A model generated the notes under the pieces. That model was not told where the DNA came from, did no database searches, and worked only from the letters and a program-made list of their open reading frames with translations. Positions 37,497 through 49,432 of a stretch of DNA of 64,000 nucleotides are shown here, piece by piece. Every line of letters begins with the position of its first letter. Position 1 is the first letter of the stretch. The translations under genes were made by a program, and so were the position numbers. The DNA is from Polyodon spathula. Lineage: Eukaryota > Chordata > Actinopteri > Acipenseriformes > Polyodontidae. The stretch lies in the NCBI RefSeq assembly GCF_017654505.1, contig NC_054548.1, positions 30,580,274-30,644,273 on the forward strand, in the 5' to 3' direction.

Positions 37497-39812
37497 AACA
37501 CTATGTCACACGATTTTTGTTCCTGGGTAGTAAGTGTTATTTCCTAATTGCTTATGCCTCAAAAGTATAGAAAATGGCTATTATTCCCCACAAACTTTAC
37601 TTTTGTGACCAGGACAGTGATATTTTGAAATGTACCTATTTCCAATGAGAAAACGGGCGAATTTGTGTCTTTTCGTTCACATAAAGTCAGAAAAAAACAA
37701 CATATGAATCCAAATTAACATGTATTTATACTAAAGTAATACAAACATGACTACAAAAGATTTAGAAGTGAGTAGTTTTTCGAGATTTACGATTATACTG
37801 TAAATCACTTTCACGAATCAGTCCCCAAATGTAGTCTCCCATCATGTTCTCGTTATACTGTCCTTGGTAGCGGCGTTCAAAGTCCAGTATATCCTGGTGG
37901 AAGCGCTCACCTTGCTCCTCCGAGTACGCGCCCATGTTCTCCTTGAATTTATCAAGATGAGCATCAAGGATATGGACTTTGAGGGACATCCTACATCCCA
38001 TTGTGCCGTAGTTCTTCACCAGAGTCTCAACCAGCTCCACCGGCTTTGACCTTTGCCTCAGACAGCTTAGGGAAGAAGTCTTGAAGGTACTTGAAGGCTG
38101 CTGACTCCTTACCTAGAGCTCTGACAAATTGTTTCATAAGGCCCAATTTGATGTGCAGTGGTGGCATCAGCACCTTCCGGGGGTCCACCAGTGGCTCCCA
38201 CTTGACGTTGTTCCTCCCCACAGAGAACTCGGTCCACTGTGGCCAGTCCCGCCTGTTGTAGTGCGCCTTGGTGTCCCTGCTGTCCCAAAGGCAAAGATAA
38301 GGGAAACTTGTTAAAACCGCCTTTGAGACCCATCAGAAATGCCACCATTTTGAAGTCTCCTATGACCTCCCAGCCATACTCATCATACTTCAAGGCGTCC
38401 AGCAAGGTCTTGATGCTGTTGTAATCCTCTTTGAGGTGCACCGAGTGAGCCAGGGGAAGAGACGGGTACTTGTTACCATTATGGAGCAGCATGGCTTTGA
38501 GGCTCCTGGATGAGCTGTCAATGAAGAGGCGCCACTCATTCTGGTTACAGGCGATTCCGATTGCCTCGAACAGACTGGTCACGTTGTGGCAGAAGCAGAG
38601 CCCATCTTGACGGATGAAGAAGCTGTAAAAAGGTTGGTGACGCTTCCTCTGATCTGCGACTTGCACACTTTCATCCAACAAGTTCCATTGCTTGAGCCTA
38701 GATGTCAAAAGCTCGGCATTGGACTTGGTGAGACCAAGATCTCTAATCAAGTCGTTGAGGTCTTTTTGATTGGGGTAGTATGGGTTTCTCTCCTCAGATC
38801 CACCTGTCATCTCGATCTACAACGTCTTCCTCGCTCTCTGACTTGCTGCTCTCTTCTAAAGACAGCTGCTCTCTCTCTGGAGGAGTGGGTACGGGGAGCT
38901 CATGGCAGTGTGGCACCGGGGCGATGGATGAAGGAAGGTCCGGATACGTGATAGCAGGTGCTTTCTTGCCAGTCCGACGTTTGGAAGGGTCCACTATGCA
39001 GAAGTAGCAGTTGCTTGAGTGGTCAGTGGGTTCCTGCCAAATTCTTGGGATAGCGAACTTCATGGCTCTCTTTTCCCCTCTGTACCATCCTACAAAAATA
39101 CATTTATTTCACCCATGACTAATGTGTAAGAGATTCACGCAACATTTTTCATATATGATATATTTTTTCAATAACAATGAAAACTGTAAAACATTTTAAA
39201 ATGAAAAACTTTTACAATTTTAAAAATTTTAACAAATTTTATAACATAAAATTCTGAGCAACAATTGTCCATCTTACCTTCCAGAGTTTTTTGGCAGTGC
39301 TCGCTGGTGAAATGAGGTGCCCAGGGTTTGTCTTGATCCCCGACAGGCATGCCGAAATATGCCTTGTAGGCCTCACACATCTTAGCAAATGCTTCCACGG
39401 AGTACTTTTTCGCTCTTGTCTTGATAAATTGGCCGCAGACATAGCAAAATGCGTCTGCCGGATGCTTGCAGCCTCTTGATGCCATCTCAGAAAAATGTAT
39501 CCACTCAGGCAGCTGGAACTAAACTGAACTGGTGGGCTTAAGGCCCCTGTATTTATACTACTATTTATATTACTGGAAAGTTCTAGAAAGTTCTAGAAGT
39601 TACTCCAAGTTTACTCAGCACTGAATCTATGTGGAATGTTCTGGAAACTAGGTAAATTTCAAAATATCACTGTCCTGGTCACAAAAGCAAAGTTTGTGGG
39701 GAATAATAGCCATTTTCTATACTTTTGACGCATAAGCAATTAGGAAATAACACTTACTACCCAGGAACCAAAAAAAATAAAAAATGTGTTACATGGTGTT
39801 ATCACAAGGCAG
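37497..39812 (-). mobile_element. Unplaced TIR transposon inside the retrovirus
   Basis: The two ends are inverted copies of each other over about 140 bases. At the left, GTTCCTGGGTAGTAAGTGTT and CCTCAAAAGTATAGAAAATGG lie in 37517-37580; their complements lie in 39700-39775, followed by an A-rich stretch and ACATGGTGTT. A third copy of the same end is at 52130-52274. Left and right flanks belong to different parts of the retrovirus (3' LTR and integrase), so a deletion or a recombination between copies accompanied or followed insertion. Exact tips and target duplication are unclear. Confidence 0.8.
37762..39485 (-). pseudogene. Transposase-like gene of the unplaced TIR element
   Basis: Minus-strand pieces in order: a Cys-rich start (39485 on, MASRGCKHPADAFCYVCG), a second exon-like or shifted piece 39063-38794 (CYFCIVDPSKRRTG), the main piece 38810-38290, then after a frameshift 38221-38040 and 38040-37762. 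Recognisable blocks are FIDSSSRSLKAMLLHNG, YGWEVIGDFKMVAFLMGL, a shifted Cys-rich block, GRNNVKWEPLVDPRKVLMPP, and EEQGERFHQDI. I read the Asp of FIDSS, the Asp of IGDF and the Glu of GERFHQD as a possible DDE triad. The join KAG/VELVE at about 38040 looks like a loss of roughly 50 codons against related copies I remember from arthropods and fishes, where the gene is multicopy and mostly unnamed. Inactive here. Confidence 0.65.
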
Positions 39813-40800
39813 TACTTGTAACCTTGGCAAGGTGTCAATTCAATAAAATCCATTATAACAAAGGGACCCTCAGGCCTCGGATAAGCTAACACTGATATGG
39901 GCGTGCTGCGGCCTACATTGTTGGTCAAACAAATCACACATTTAGCACAAAATTGGTTAGCATATGTAGAAAAACCTGGAGCAAACCAAAAATTGTTAAC
40001 GATATTCACCACCCCTCCCTTTGACACATGGTCTTGGCCGTGTGCCAACTTAGCTACATAGGGGAAACATGAACGGGGAAGGGTAGGCAACCCAGTGGGT
40101 CCTTGCCAAATCTTATGAGTAGAATCATAAGAGCATTTGTTTTTCCACAGAGCTATCTCAGCAGGACCCACACTGTGTTGTAAGTCAGCTATGTCCTGTA
40201 AAGAAAATACAGTGAGTGAGGAAACTCTGCTGTTGCCAGAGGGTGCCAAAATCGTGTACCACCCCAAAGGCGTAGCGGCTATCAGTATAGATGGTAACAG
40301 TTTGACTTTGAACCAAAATACAACCATTGAAGAGTTCTGCGGCCTGAGCAGAAAGGTTGCCAGGTAGTCTAGTGCTTTCTAGTACAGCAGTCGCAATAGT
40401 TACTGCATACGCAACTAGTGGGTCACCCGCTGGAGAGCGCTGTGCCGAGCCATCAACAAGCAATTCTAAATCAGCGTTCAACAGGGGCACATCAGTAAGA
40501 TCGGGTCGTGGCTTGCAGACCTGTTCTACTATGGCGGTGCGATCATGAGGTTCTCCATTAGCTTCTGTAGGAAGAAGTGCAGCGGGGTTAAGCACAGTAC
40601 AGTGTTTTAGGGCAACATGTGACATGGTCATTAATACATTCTGGTAATGTAGTAGACGAACTGGAGTCAGATGTGCTGTCTTGGCCTGTGAAATGAGAGC
40701 ATGTACTGCATGAGGAACATGTACAGTTAGAGGGCACATTGCAACTAGGTCAGCACTAGCCAGCACAGCTTCAGTGCGGCGGCCACTGCTCTCAAGCAAC
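39812..40800 (-). pseudogene. Retroviral RNase H and start of integrase
   Basis: Minus-strand frames 40185-40799 and 39740-40327. RNase H is shown by LLVDGSA, an AAEL Glu and YTDSRYAF. Integrase follows with the HHCC zinc motif (H-x3-H in HGQDH, C-x2-C in CAKC) and the first catalytic Asp in the IMDFIE stretch. The gene ends abruptly at the element edge at about 39812, so the catalytic core beyond the first Asp and the C terminus are lost. Confidence 0.8.
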
Positions 40801-42361
40801 AGACTAGCCCTCGGGCTACGTTATCAAGGCGCTTAGAGTAAAAAGCCACAGGATGTTGTTTTCCCCCGTGCTCTTGTGTCAGTACTGCCGACATGAATCC
40901 TCCCTTTTCACAAACAAACAGGTTAAAAGGTTTAGAGTGATCAGGTAACCCAAGACAGGGAGGAGAGGACAAGAGTTGTTTAAGTTTTTTTAGGGCAGTC
41001 AGTCCATCAGGAGTCCAGTCAATTGTGTCTTTCATAATAGTCTTACGGCTATGTATCTAGTCAGCTAGGGGCTGTGTTACTTCAGCGTAATCTGGAATCC
41101 AAGCTCTACAGTAGCCAGCCATACCTAGCAACGTCATAATGTGTTTTTTTGTGGCAGGCTGGGGCAGTGTCAGAATTGCAGTGACACGCTCCAGGCCCAA
41201 TTTCCTTCCTTCCGGTGTAATATTGTGTCCCAAGTATTTTACAGATGGTGACACAAGCTGCAGCTTTTTTTGATACCTTATGGCCATTACGAGCTAGGTA
41301 CTCTGCTGTACATTGGTAAAAGTGCTCTTTTATCAGTTTCACACGCATGCTGAGTTTCAGAACATAAACGCAAATCATCCACATACTGCATGAGTTTGCT
41401 TTCACCAGGGGGAACAAAACCTTCCAGATTCTGCGCCAAAGTGGCAGAAAAGACGACTGGTGACTCGGTGAACCCTTGAGGCATAACTGTCCAGGTCCAT
41501 TGTTTCCCCATAAAGGTGAAAGCAAACCAAAACTGTAAGTTCCTTGCAAGGGATGCTGAAGAATGCATTTGCTAAATCAATAACAGTAAACCACTTTGCA
41601 CTTGGGGAAACAGCTGACAAAACAGTAACTGGGTTTGGCACAATAGGGGCCCTTGCATGTATCGCGTCATTTACTAACCTGAGGTCTTGGACAAATCGTC
41701 ATTCTCCCAAGGCTTTGCGGACAGGGAGAATCGGGGTGTTACAAGGCGAGTTTAGGCAGGGCACAATGGCTCCTCTAGAGACCAAAGACGCATGCACAGG
41801 AGCAATGCCTTCCTCTGCTTCCTTGCTGAGAGGATACTGGGTGCGGCTAGGCCGGTGTGTGCTTTTCGGTGTGACTGTTAGGGGCTCTGCCCCTTTCATA
41901 TGGCCAATATCATAATTATCTTTTGCCCATAGAGAATCGGGGAGGCCGATCATCAGGGGTGAAAACGTGCCTCCCAGTGCCTCCCCAGGGGGTGCATCTC
42001 GATTCTCTGCCCCATGGATTCCCCGTTGGACAGGCGTGACCCAAAAGAAAGGAGCGCAAACAGCGCAAGCACTGGGGGAGAATTTGAACCCGTCTTCACT
42101 TTGCCAGTCAGTCACCTGCAACACAGACTTAAGCAAGACACCAGTATCCTTCCACTCTACATCATCGGTTTTTGCTACGCTTATATGTGGCACAGAGTCA
42201 GTTGTGTGGTAAAGTAAAAACTGATCGCTATTTAGTTTAATGGCTGCAACACAAAAGCGTAAACCTATATACAAGGCTGTGCACGTAATTGTTTCGTTAA
42301 ATGGAGGTTGTGCTAACCACTTTTTCTCAAATTCATAATCTCTTGATAAAGGTGAGTACAC
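40745..42361 (-). pseudogene. Retroviral reverse transcriptase
   Basis: Minus-strand frames 41699-42361, 41402-41641, 41287-41568, 41057-41287 and 40745-41035 cover the RT and connection domains. The start shows PLSKEAEEG and a PCNTPILPVRK stretch, the palm has FTVIDLANAFFSIP, and the catalytic box reads YVDD (in MQYVDDLRL). The YPLS..PVRK, IDLANAFFSIP and YVDD set fits gamma/epsilon-like retroviruses. Several frame changes make it inactive; the catalytic residues are kept. Confidence 0.85.
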
Positions 42362-42611
42362 GGCAGTGCAATGTAAGGCATAAGGTTATATAAACCTAGT
42401 TTCATGACCCCAATGTTGTCGAGCCAATTTAAATAATTCCTCAATTTGTTTGCCTCCGTTTTGTATATCCCATGAATAGAACCAACTACAGGCCTAAATC
42501 ATTTAGGCCATCATCAAGGGACACAAAACGGTAACTCCTTTTTGCTTACATTTAATTTCACAATTTAATTTACATAATAGGTCTCGCCCCGCTAGGTTAC
42601 AAGGGCAGCAC

Positions 42612-42845
42612 TCAGAGAAAATAAACCGATGCATAAACGGGTAAAGGCATCATAATATTCTCCCTCAATACTACCCCAGAGGCTCCCACTGTTTTTATTG
42701 ATTCATTTGATATCATTGGGTTGGGCATAGTTCTAGCATTTATGACAGACATTGCAGCACCAGTATCAATTAAGAATTCAAATGACTCACCATTCATGAA
42801 GAGATCAACAGTGGGGGCTTCTTGTGGTTTAGAAAAAGTTAGCAC
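42612..42845 (-). pseudogene. Retroviral aspartic protease
   Basis: The short frame contains FLIDTGAAMSVI, the DTGA active site of retroviral proteases with the following hydrophobic strand. It lies between the zinc knuckle of gag and the RT, as expected. The C-terminal part continues in broken frames. Confidence 0.8.
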
Positions 42846-42899
42846 GTACTGCTTGTTCGCTGTGTTGGTGTCAGCTGTCTCTGCCTTGTTTCATTCTGG

Positions 42900-44110
42900 T
42901 TTCAGTTTATATAGTGATACTTGCGGTGCAGGAGCGCTCTGCCAGTTACTCCCGTTGGTTTGCTGTTGTTGCTGCTGTCTCTGACAATCTCTAGCAAAAT
43001 GTTCTTCCTGGCCACAATTATAGCAACTAGTGTCTTTATTCTGGCTCTGAAGGTTTCTGTTGCCACAGCCTGCACTTCCCCCTCCTCGACCCCTCCCACC
43101 ACGCCCGCTCCATCCTCATCGGTATCCACCTCGGGTTGGTCCTTCGCCCTGATAATTAACCAGCAACTGCTCAAACTGCGCTTGATATTCTCCATTCCCC
43201 GTCGTTTTCCACTTCAGATTTTCGTCAAAGTTCTCTTCGATGTCCTCCCAGCGAAGCTTTAATTTGCTCGCATAATGTGCCCTATTTCTGCGGCAGAGGG
43301 TTTGTATTGGCGCACGAGACGGGTCATCTGCTCACTGAACTGAACTGCATCCTTAATTGGGTCAGGCAAGTCTTTCTCCAGGTGCGCTGAATCAGGACCT
43401 CTGGCAGCCAGTCTTCATGTCCCAGTTGTCCTTCTGCCGGTCTTGGCTGTGGATTTGACGCTGTCAGGGGGGCCATGATAATGGCGTTGTTCGGATTGCC
43501 TTTTGGTCCTGATCGCGTAGTTATCTTGCTGGAAGTTCCTGATGTCTCAGGGGATTCTGGCAATGATGAAAAGCTCAGTCCAGGGGGCGACCAAGGGGAC
43601 CAAGTCCATCAGGAACTGCCTTGGAAACCTGTTGGGTTGCTTGGGGTGGATATCAGAGGTGGAGGCGCAGGCGGCAGACTCTCTGCTACGGGCGGAGACT
43701 GTTGGTGGACCTGGATGGGCCGGTCGGGCTGAGGAGCAGGGGCTGTGGAAACAGGAACACAATACGGGGGGGCAGTCCCTTTCCTCATTGCAATCTTTAT
43801 TTCTCTGTCTTTTTCTATTTTTTCTCTTCCTCAGTACTATCTTTCTGACTTGCTTTTACCATTATGCCTTTAGCCTGCAATGCTGTTTGTCTTTCTGCTT
43901 CTCGTTCCCATTTCCTATAACTATCCCAATCAACTTTCTTTTTCTTTTTCTCTTTCTTTGTCTTCTCAAACTATTCTAACTTTTCTCTACATTCTTGTAA
44001 CTTCCTTTCACTCAGGGTTCCTTTTAGTGGAAAATCAGCTATTTTGTGCCACAAAACAACATGGTCTACAACACCGCGACCCCATTTATCAACCATTGTT
44101 TGTCCCAGTC
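42900..44110 (-). pseudogene. Retroviral gag with one zinc knuckle
   Basis: A C-x2-C-x4-H-x4-C nucleocapsid knuckle (CYNCGQEEHFARDC, about 42985-43030) followed by a Gln-rich run marks the gag C terminus. Upstream, Pro-rich frames at 43324-43563 and 43547-43762 fit the matrix/p12/capsid part. Frameshifts separate them. One knuckle, rather than two, fits gamma- or epsilon-like viruses. Confidence 0.7.
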
Positions 44111-44178
44111 TAACAAGCGGGTCCGGGAGACAGACCTCATTTTTACTATCACTTCACCCCATTGTAATCAAACCACGT

Positions 44179-44205
44179 CCACACACACACACACACACAC
44201 ACACA
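44179..44205. repeat. (CA)n microsatellite in the retroviral leader
   Basis: About 13 CA units in the non-coding leader between gag and the 5' LTR. Confidence 0.9.
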
Positions 44206-44535
44206 ATTATTAGATAACACTCGTTTACTCACTCATTCACACGGTTATCTGTCGTCCACACTATATCATTGCCTATTTTTATTTGTACCACTTACACAGA
44301 AAAATAACTTTTCTTAATTGACCATCCGACAGTGCGCTTGATATATTGATCAACTACACTAGTAGTATGACTTTTTAAAACTGTGCATTTAATTTTTTTG
44401 ATTGTTATTTTTGGTTCAATATTCGGTATTTCATATGATGTCTTTTTAACTAATTTCATTTGTAATTACTTATTAGTATTATTCATAGATCAATCGAATC
44501 ACTTCATTTACCTGTTTCCGGATCAGGATTTCTAT

Positions 44536-44737
44536 GTCTATTAGACAACAAAGTTCCCAGAACTTTTCTGCGCAGCCCATTCCCAGAACTGGTTTTATCA
44601 GGTTCCCAGAACCTGAACCACATGGTCTATCTTAATTTTGTCTTCTAGACAATAGAGTTCCCAGAACTCTTTTTGTGCAGCCCGTTCCCAGAGCGGGGTT
44701 TATCAGGTGCCCAGAACCTGAACCACATGGTCTATTT
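44536..44737. repeat. Tandem duplication, about 105-bp period, in the retroviral leader
   Basis: Two adjacent copies share AGTTCCCAGAACT, GCAGCCCRTTCCCAGA, TTTATCAGGT and CCCAGAACCTGAACCACATG, offset by 104-105 bases. The motif TTCCCAGAAC recurs inside each copy. Confidence 0.85.
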
Positions 44738-44937
44738 TATGTATGAGGAAAACCAGTCTCACCCTTTGTCTTTGTTTGGGATGGAGTATCCATCTACCAA
44801 TACTCCCAGTCGGGTTCAAAGCGAGTCCTTCTCCTCTGAAATTATTTCAGAGTGTGGTTCCCTGAGCCACTCCTAAGCAGCCCCCGTCGACGGTTAACCT
44901 TGAAGTCTGCGGGAACAATCAACAAACGAAGCTAGCC

Positions 44938-44960
44938 ATCCCATCCTCGTCGCCAAGAAT
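44938..44960 (-). other. Candidate primer-binding site
   Basis: On the minus strand, a few bases after the LTR end, the sequence starts TGGCGACGAGGATGGGA. A TGG start beside the 5' LTR is what a tRNA primer site needs. I could not assign the tRNA. Confidence 0.5.
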
Positions 44961-45437
44961 TGTCATGGAAATTCTAATAAAAGGAAGAGAGACTGCGAGT
45001 TCCAAACACACAGGCCTTTATTTCTTAAGTTTGCAAACTGAAAACACTCTCAACACACAGAGTGCTAGATAATAATCGAGTAGTGTTCTAACATATAGAG
45101 TTAGATCAGTTCTTTATATACCTTAAAACTGTCAGCAAGGCAGAGGGTTAGCCAATGTTGATTCAGATATTAGCATATAAGGGAAACAATTTATAACTAT
45201 GCATACGTGGCATATAGCTAAGCAAGCAGATAACAGAATGGCTGCTTTGGGTGTATGTGCAAAGAGACAAGTCTGGCTCATCCTATTATCCATTGTCTCA
45301 CAGCTGCAGCTGCAGTGTAGGCAAAACTTTATCTTAAGCAAAGCATACAAGGTTATGCGAGCAAGGTTATAGGAATGCAAGATGCCAGTACTTTTCCATG
45401 TCGAGCCAATCTTATTTTCTATAACATGTCCATTACA
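44961..45437 (-). mobile_element. Retroviral 5' LTR, complete, 477 bp
   Basis: TGTCATGG to CATTACA on the plus strand. On the minus strand a TATATAAAG box (about 45112-45120) and an AATAAA (about 45013-45018) give the U3-R-U5 order. Confidence 0.9.
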
Positions 45438-45642
45438 CCTGCCCAGTCACCAGATCTCAATCCAATTGAGCATCTGTGGGATGAGATGGAACAAGCTATT
45501 TGGAGTAGAGATCCACTACCAGCCAACTTGACACAACTGTGGGAAGCATTGAAGTCAACATGGGCCAGCATCCCTGTGGAATGCTTTCGACACCTTGTAG
45601 AGTCCTAACTAAGGTTTAGATGAACTAAGGTTGTGCTGAGGG
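45438..45642 (+). pseudogene. Tc1-like transposase, 3' part
   Basis: Continues the gene broken at 37386: [18 protein letters not shown] (with the third catalytic acidic residue, Glu) to a stop at 45608. The 3' inverted end is missing; the element stops at an AT microsatellite. Confidence 0.85.

Positions 45643-45701
<59 letters not shown>
45643..45701. repeat. (AT)n microsatellite between two Tc1 elements
   Basis: About 29 AT units framed by GGCAC and GTGCG, lying exactly where one Tc1-like copy ends and another begins. TA is the Tc1 target, so the tract probably acted as a landing site. Confidence 0.9.
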
Positions 45702-47165
<1,464 letters not shown>

Positions 47166-47169
47166 GTTT

Positions 47170-48700
47170 TTGTGTCATTTGTTTAATCAGGTTATTTGTT
47201 ATCTATTAGGACTTAGATTAAGATCTAATAACATTTTAGGTTTGAAATATGTGAAATCCCAATATGTGAAATCCCAAGCATCCCAATCATGTTGTCATTT
47301 CCTAACTTCTATTTCAATGTTTGGGTTGTATTTTAATCCAATGTCGATCTAAGTGCAAATTCATTTCAGATGAATCATCCACCAACCATTTAATAATCTG
47401 TTCTTCCTCATAATAGATTCTGGTAATAATTCTATCCATTTATCACAGTGATCTGAAACACCATTTCCAGTCCAAGGAAATGGTAATTATAGACCAAGCA
47501 AATGTCAAAGCACAATAAGAGACTGACAAAGTGTGCATTTGTTTTGAATAACTTTGAAGTTTGTGAAGAGCTGATGTTATTTATTATGACTCAGTGGGGT
47601 GTGGATTATATGTGGACTGCAGGTTTACAAGCGTTGAATGATCAGAAGCACCCAAAAGAGGCAAGAGAACAGTACAATGAAAACAGGAAAAAACAACTGG
47701 AAGCTAGTGGCTCTTTAAAGAGTAAAAGGACAGTGGTTTCCTCATGCCAACTTTCATTGCTTTTTTCTTATTCAGTAGCCTTAAAAAAATATGGTGCATG
47801 TATTTATTTTGCTTCTGTTGTTTATATTTTAGGCTGGGACAATATCTTCCCTGATTTTAAACTAAAACAAAACAAAAACTGTGAAAAACATCTGGAAAAT
47901 CTTGAAATACATGGACAACAATCAATTCTCCTGATACATTGTAAATTCCTGGGTTGTAATCAGAGCTCACCAGTGTATCTGTTTATGTCCCAAACAAGCC
48001 AAATGCAGTTATATAAACCGCACATTTCCTCTGAGTAAAACTTACTAAATAACCTTTGGTTTGTAAAAAGTTGCATTTGTAATGTCAGGTGACGTGTCGT
48101 TGTCTTCATAAACTGTTTAATTGCACTTCCACGGCCTGACCTTTTTTTTGGGGGTTATCATTTCCAAATGGATTACCTCTATGGATCGTGTCTTTTTTAA
48201 GGGGTAGACTTTTTAGTTTATTTACCGTTAAAAACTAGCAGATATTGTTATATTTGTTAGTAACAGTTGTTAACAGTCATTAAACTAAAATAAAGTGTGA
48301 CCAGTGTATGTCCAGAGCTGCATACCCTAACCTAAAAAAACAGAAAGCCTCTCCTTAGATGGGGAAGATAAAAAATACAGTTTTATTTCCATATGTCATG
48401 GAAAGTTATTAAAAAATAAATACATTGAAACATATTGGATAGTCACACAGCATACATCTGTGCATCAGCTGCTCCTAAAAGCCAGATTGTTGTTGAATTA
48501 TGTTCAGTTTAATAATCTGCTCACTGAATCTTAGAAAACAGCCTTGAGGTTGACTAACACCAGACTCTTATCAGAAAGCCATATGAATGAATTTCTTGAC
48601 TCAATTAAGCTAAAAACTCCCCATTGTATGTCCTTACAATGATAATATAATATACAGAAAACTCAATAGACTTAGTAACCCCATAATTGTACTCTTTAAA
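47170..48700. other. Stretch with one unassigned open frame (47502-48038, +)
   Basis: A 178-codon plus frame begins MSKHNKRLTKCAFVLNN and includes a charged stretch near residues 48-75. The first 80 codons have protein-like composition, the rest looks like AT-rich noise. I recognise no domain, no splice partner and no promoter. It may be the trace of an old element or gene fragment, or chance. Confidence 0.2.
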
Positions 48701-48707
48701 GCATATA

Positions 48708-49432
48708 CAGTGCCTATAGTAAATATTTACCCCCCTTGGACGTTTTCACAGTTTGTTGTGTTACAACCTGAAATCTTGATGCATTTAAATGGGATTTTCC
48801 TTTGATTTACACAACTTACTCAACACTTTGAAGAGGCAAGAGAATTTTTATTGTGAAACAACAGTTAATTAAAAAAATCTGAAATGTCTTGGTTAGATAA
48901 GTATTCACCCCCAGAGTCAATACTTGGTAGAACTACTTTGGTGTCTACTTTGGAGTCTTTTGGGGTAAAAATCTCTACCAGGTTTACATATCTGGATCGT
49001 ACAATATTCGCCCATTATTCTTGGCAAAATTGTTCAACCTCTGTCAAGTTGGAAGGGGATTGTTGTTGGACAGCAATCTTCAAGTCTTGCCACAGATTCT
49101 CAATCGGATTCAAGTCCGGTCTTTGACTGGGCCACTCTAGGACATTCACTTTCTTGTCTTTAAGCCACTCCAGTGTTGCTTTGGCTGTATGCTTGGGGTC
49201 ACTGTCCTGCTGAAAGGTGAATCTCCGTCCCAGTCTTAGGTCTTTTGCAGACTGAAGCAGGTTTTCCTCAAGGATTTGCCTGTATTTAGCTCCATCCATT
49301 TTGCCTTCTACCCTGACAAGCTTCCCAGACCCTGCCAATGAAAAGCATCCCCATAGCATGATGCTGCCACCACCAGTCCAGGAACTTACTACACTATGAA
49401 AACCCTCTCTATACACTGTTTGGGATTAACCT
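48708..49432 (-). mobile_element. Tc1-like transposon, 3' half only
   Basis: The left end CAGTGCCTATAGTAAATATT follows TA at 48706-48707. On the minus strand the frame 49015-49416 shows GGGSIMLWGCFSLAGSGKLVR, FQQDSDPKHTAKATLEWL (second Asp) and RPDLNPIENLW (Glu). The N-terminal half and the other inverted end are missing beyond about 49432. Confidence 0.85.

Larger units (their letters stand above)
37387..45437 (-). mobile_element. Endogenous retrovirus, gamma/epsilon-like, decayed
   Basis: Inserted minus-strand provirus flanked by CCTG on both sides (37383-37386 and 45438-45441), a 4-bp duplication. Joined without the insert, the flanks restore an uninterrupted Tc1 transposase frame, which confirms the edges. 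In its own direction it has a 5' LTR, leader, gag with one zinc knuckle, protease, reverse transcriptase, RNase H and the start of integrase. The rest of integrase, any env and most of the 3' LTR are gone, replaced by another element. The two LTRs differ at 2 of about 110 shared sites. Confidence 0.9.

Noticed and set aside
39740..39811. C-terminal continuation of retroviral integrase
   Set aside because: Those codons come from the inverted end of the inserted element and are not retroviral.
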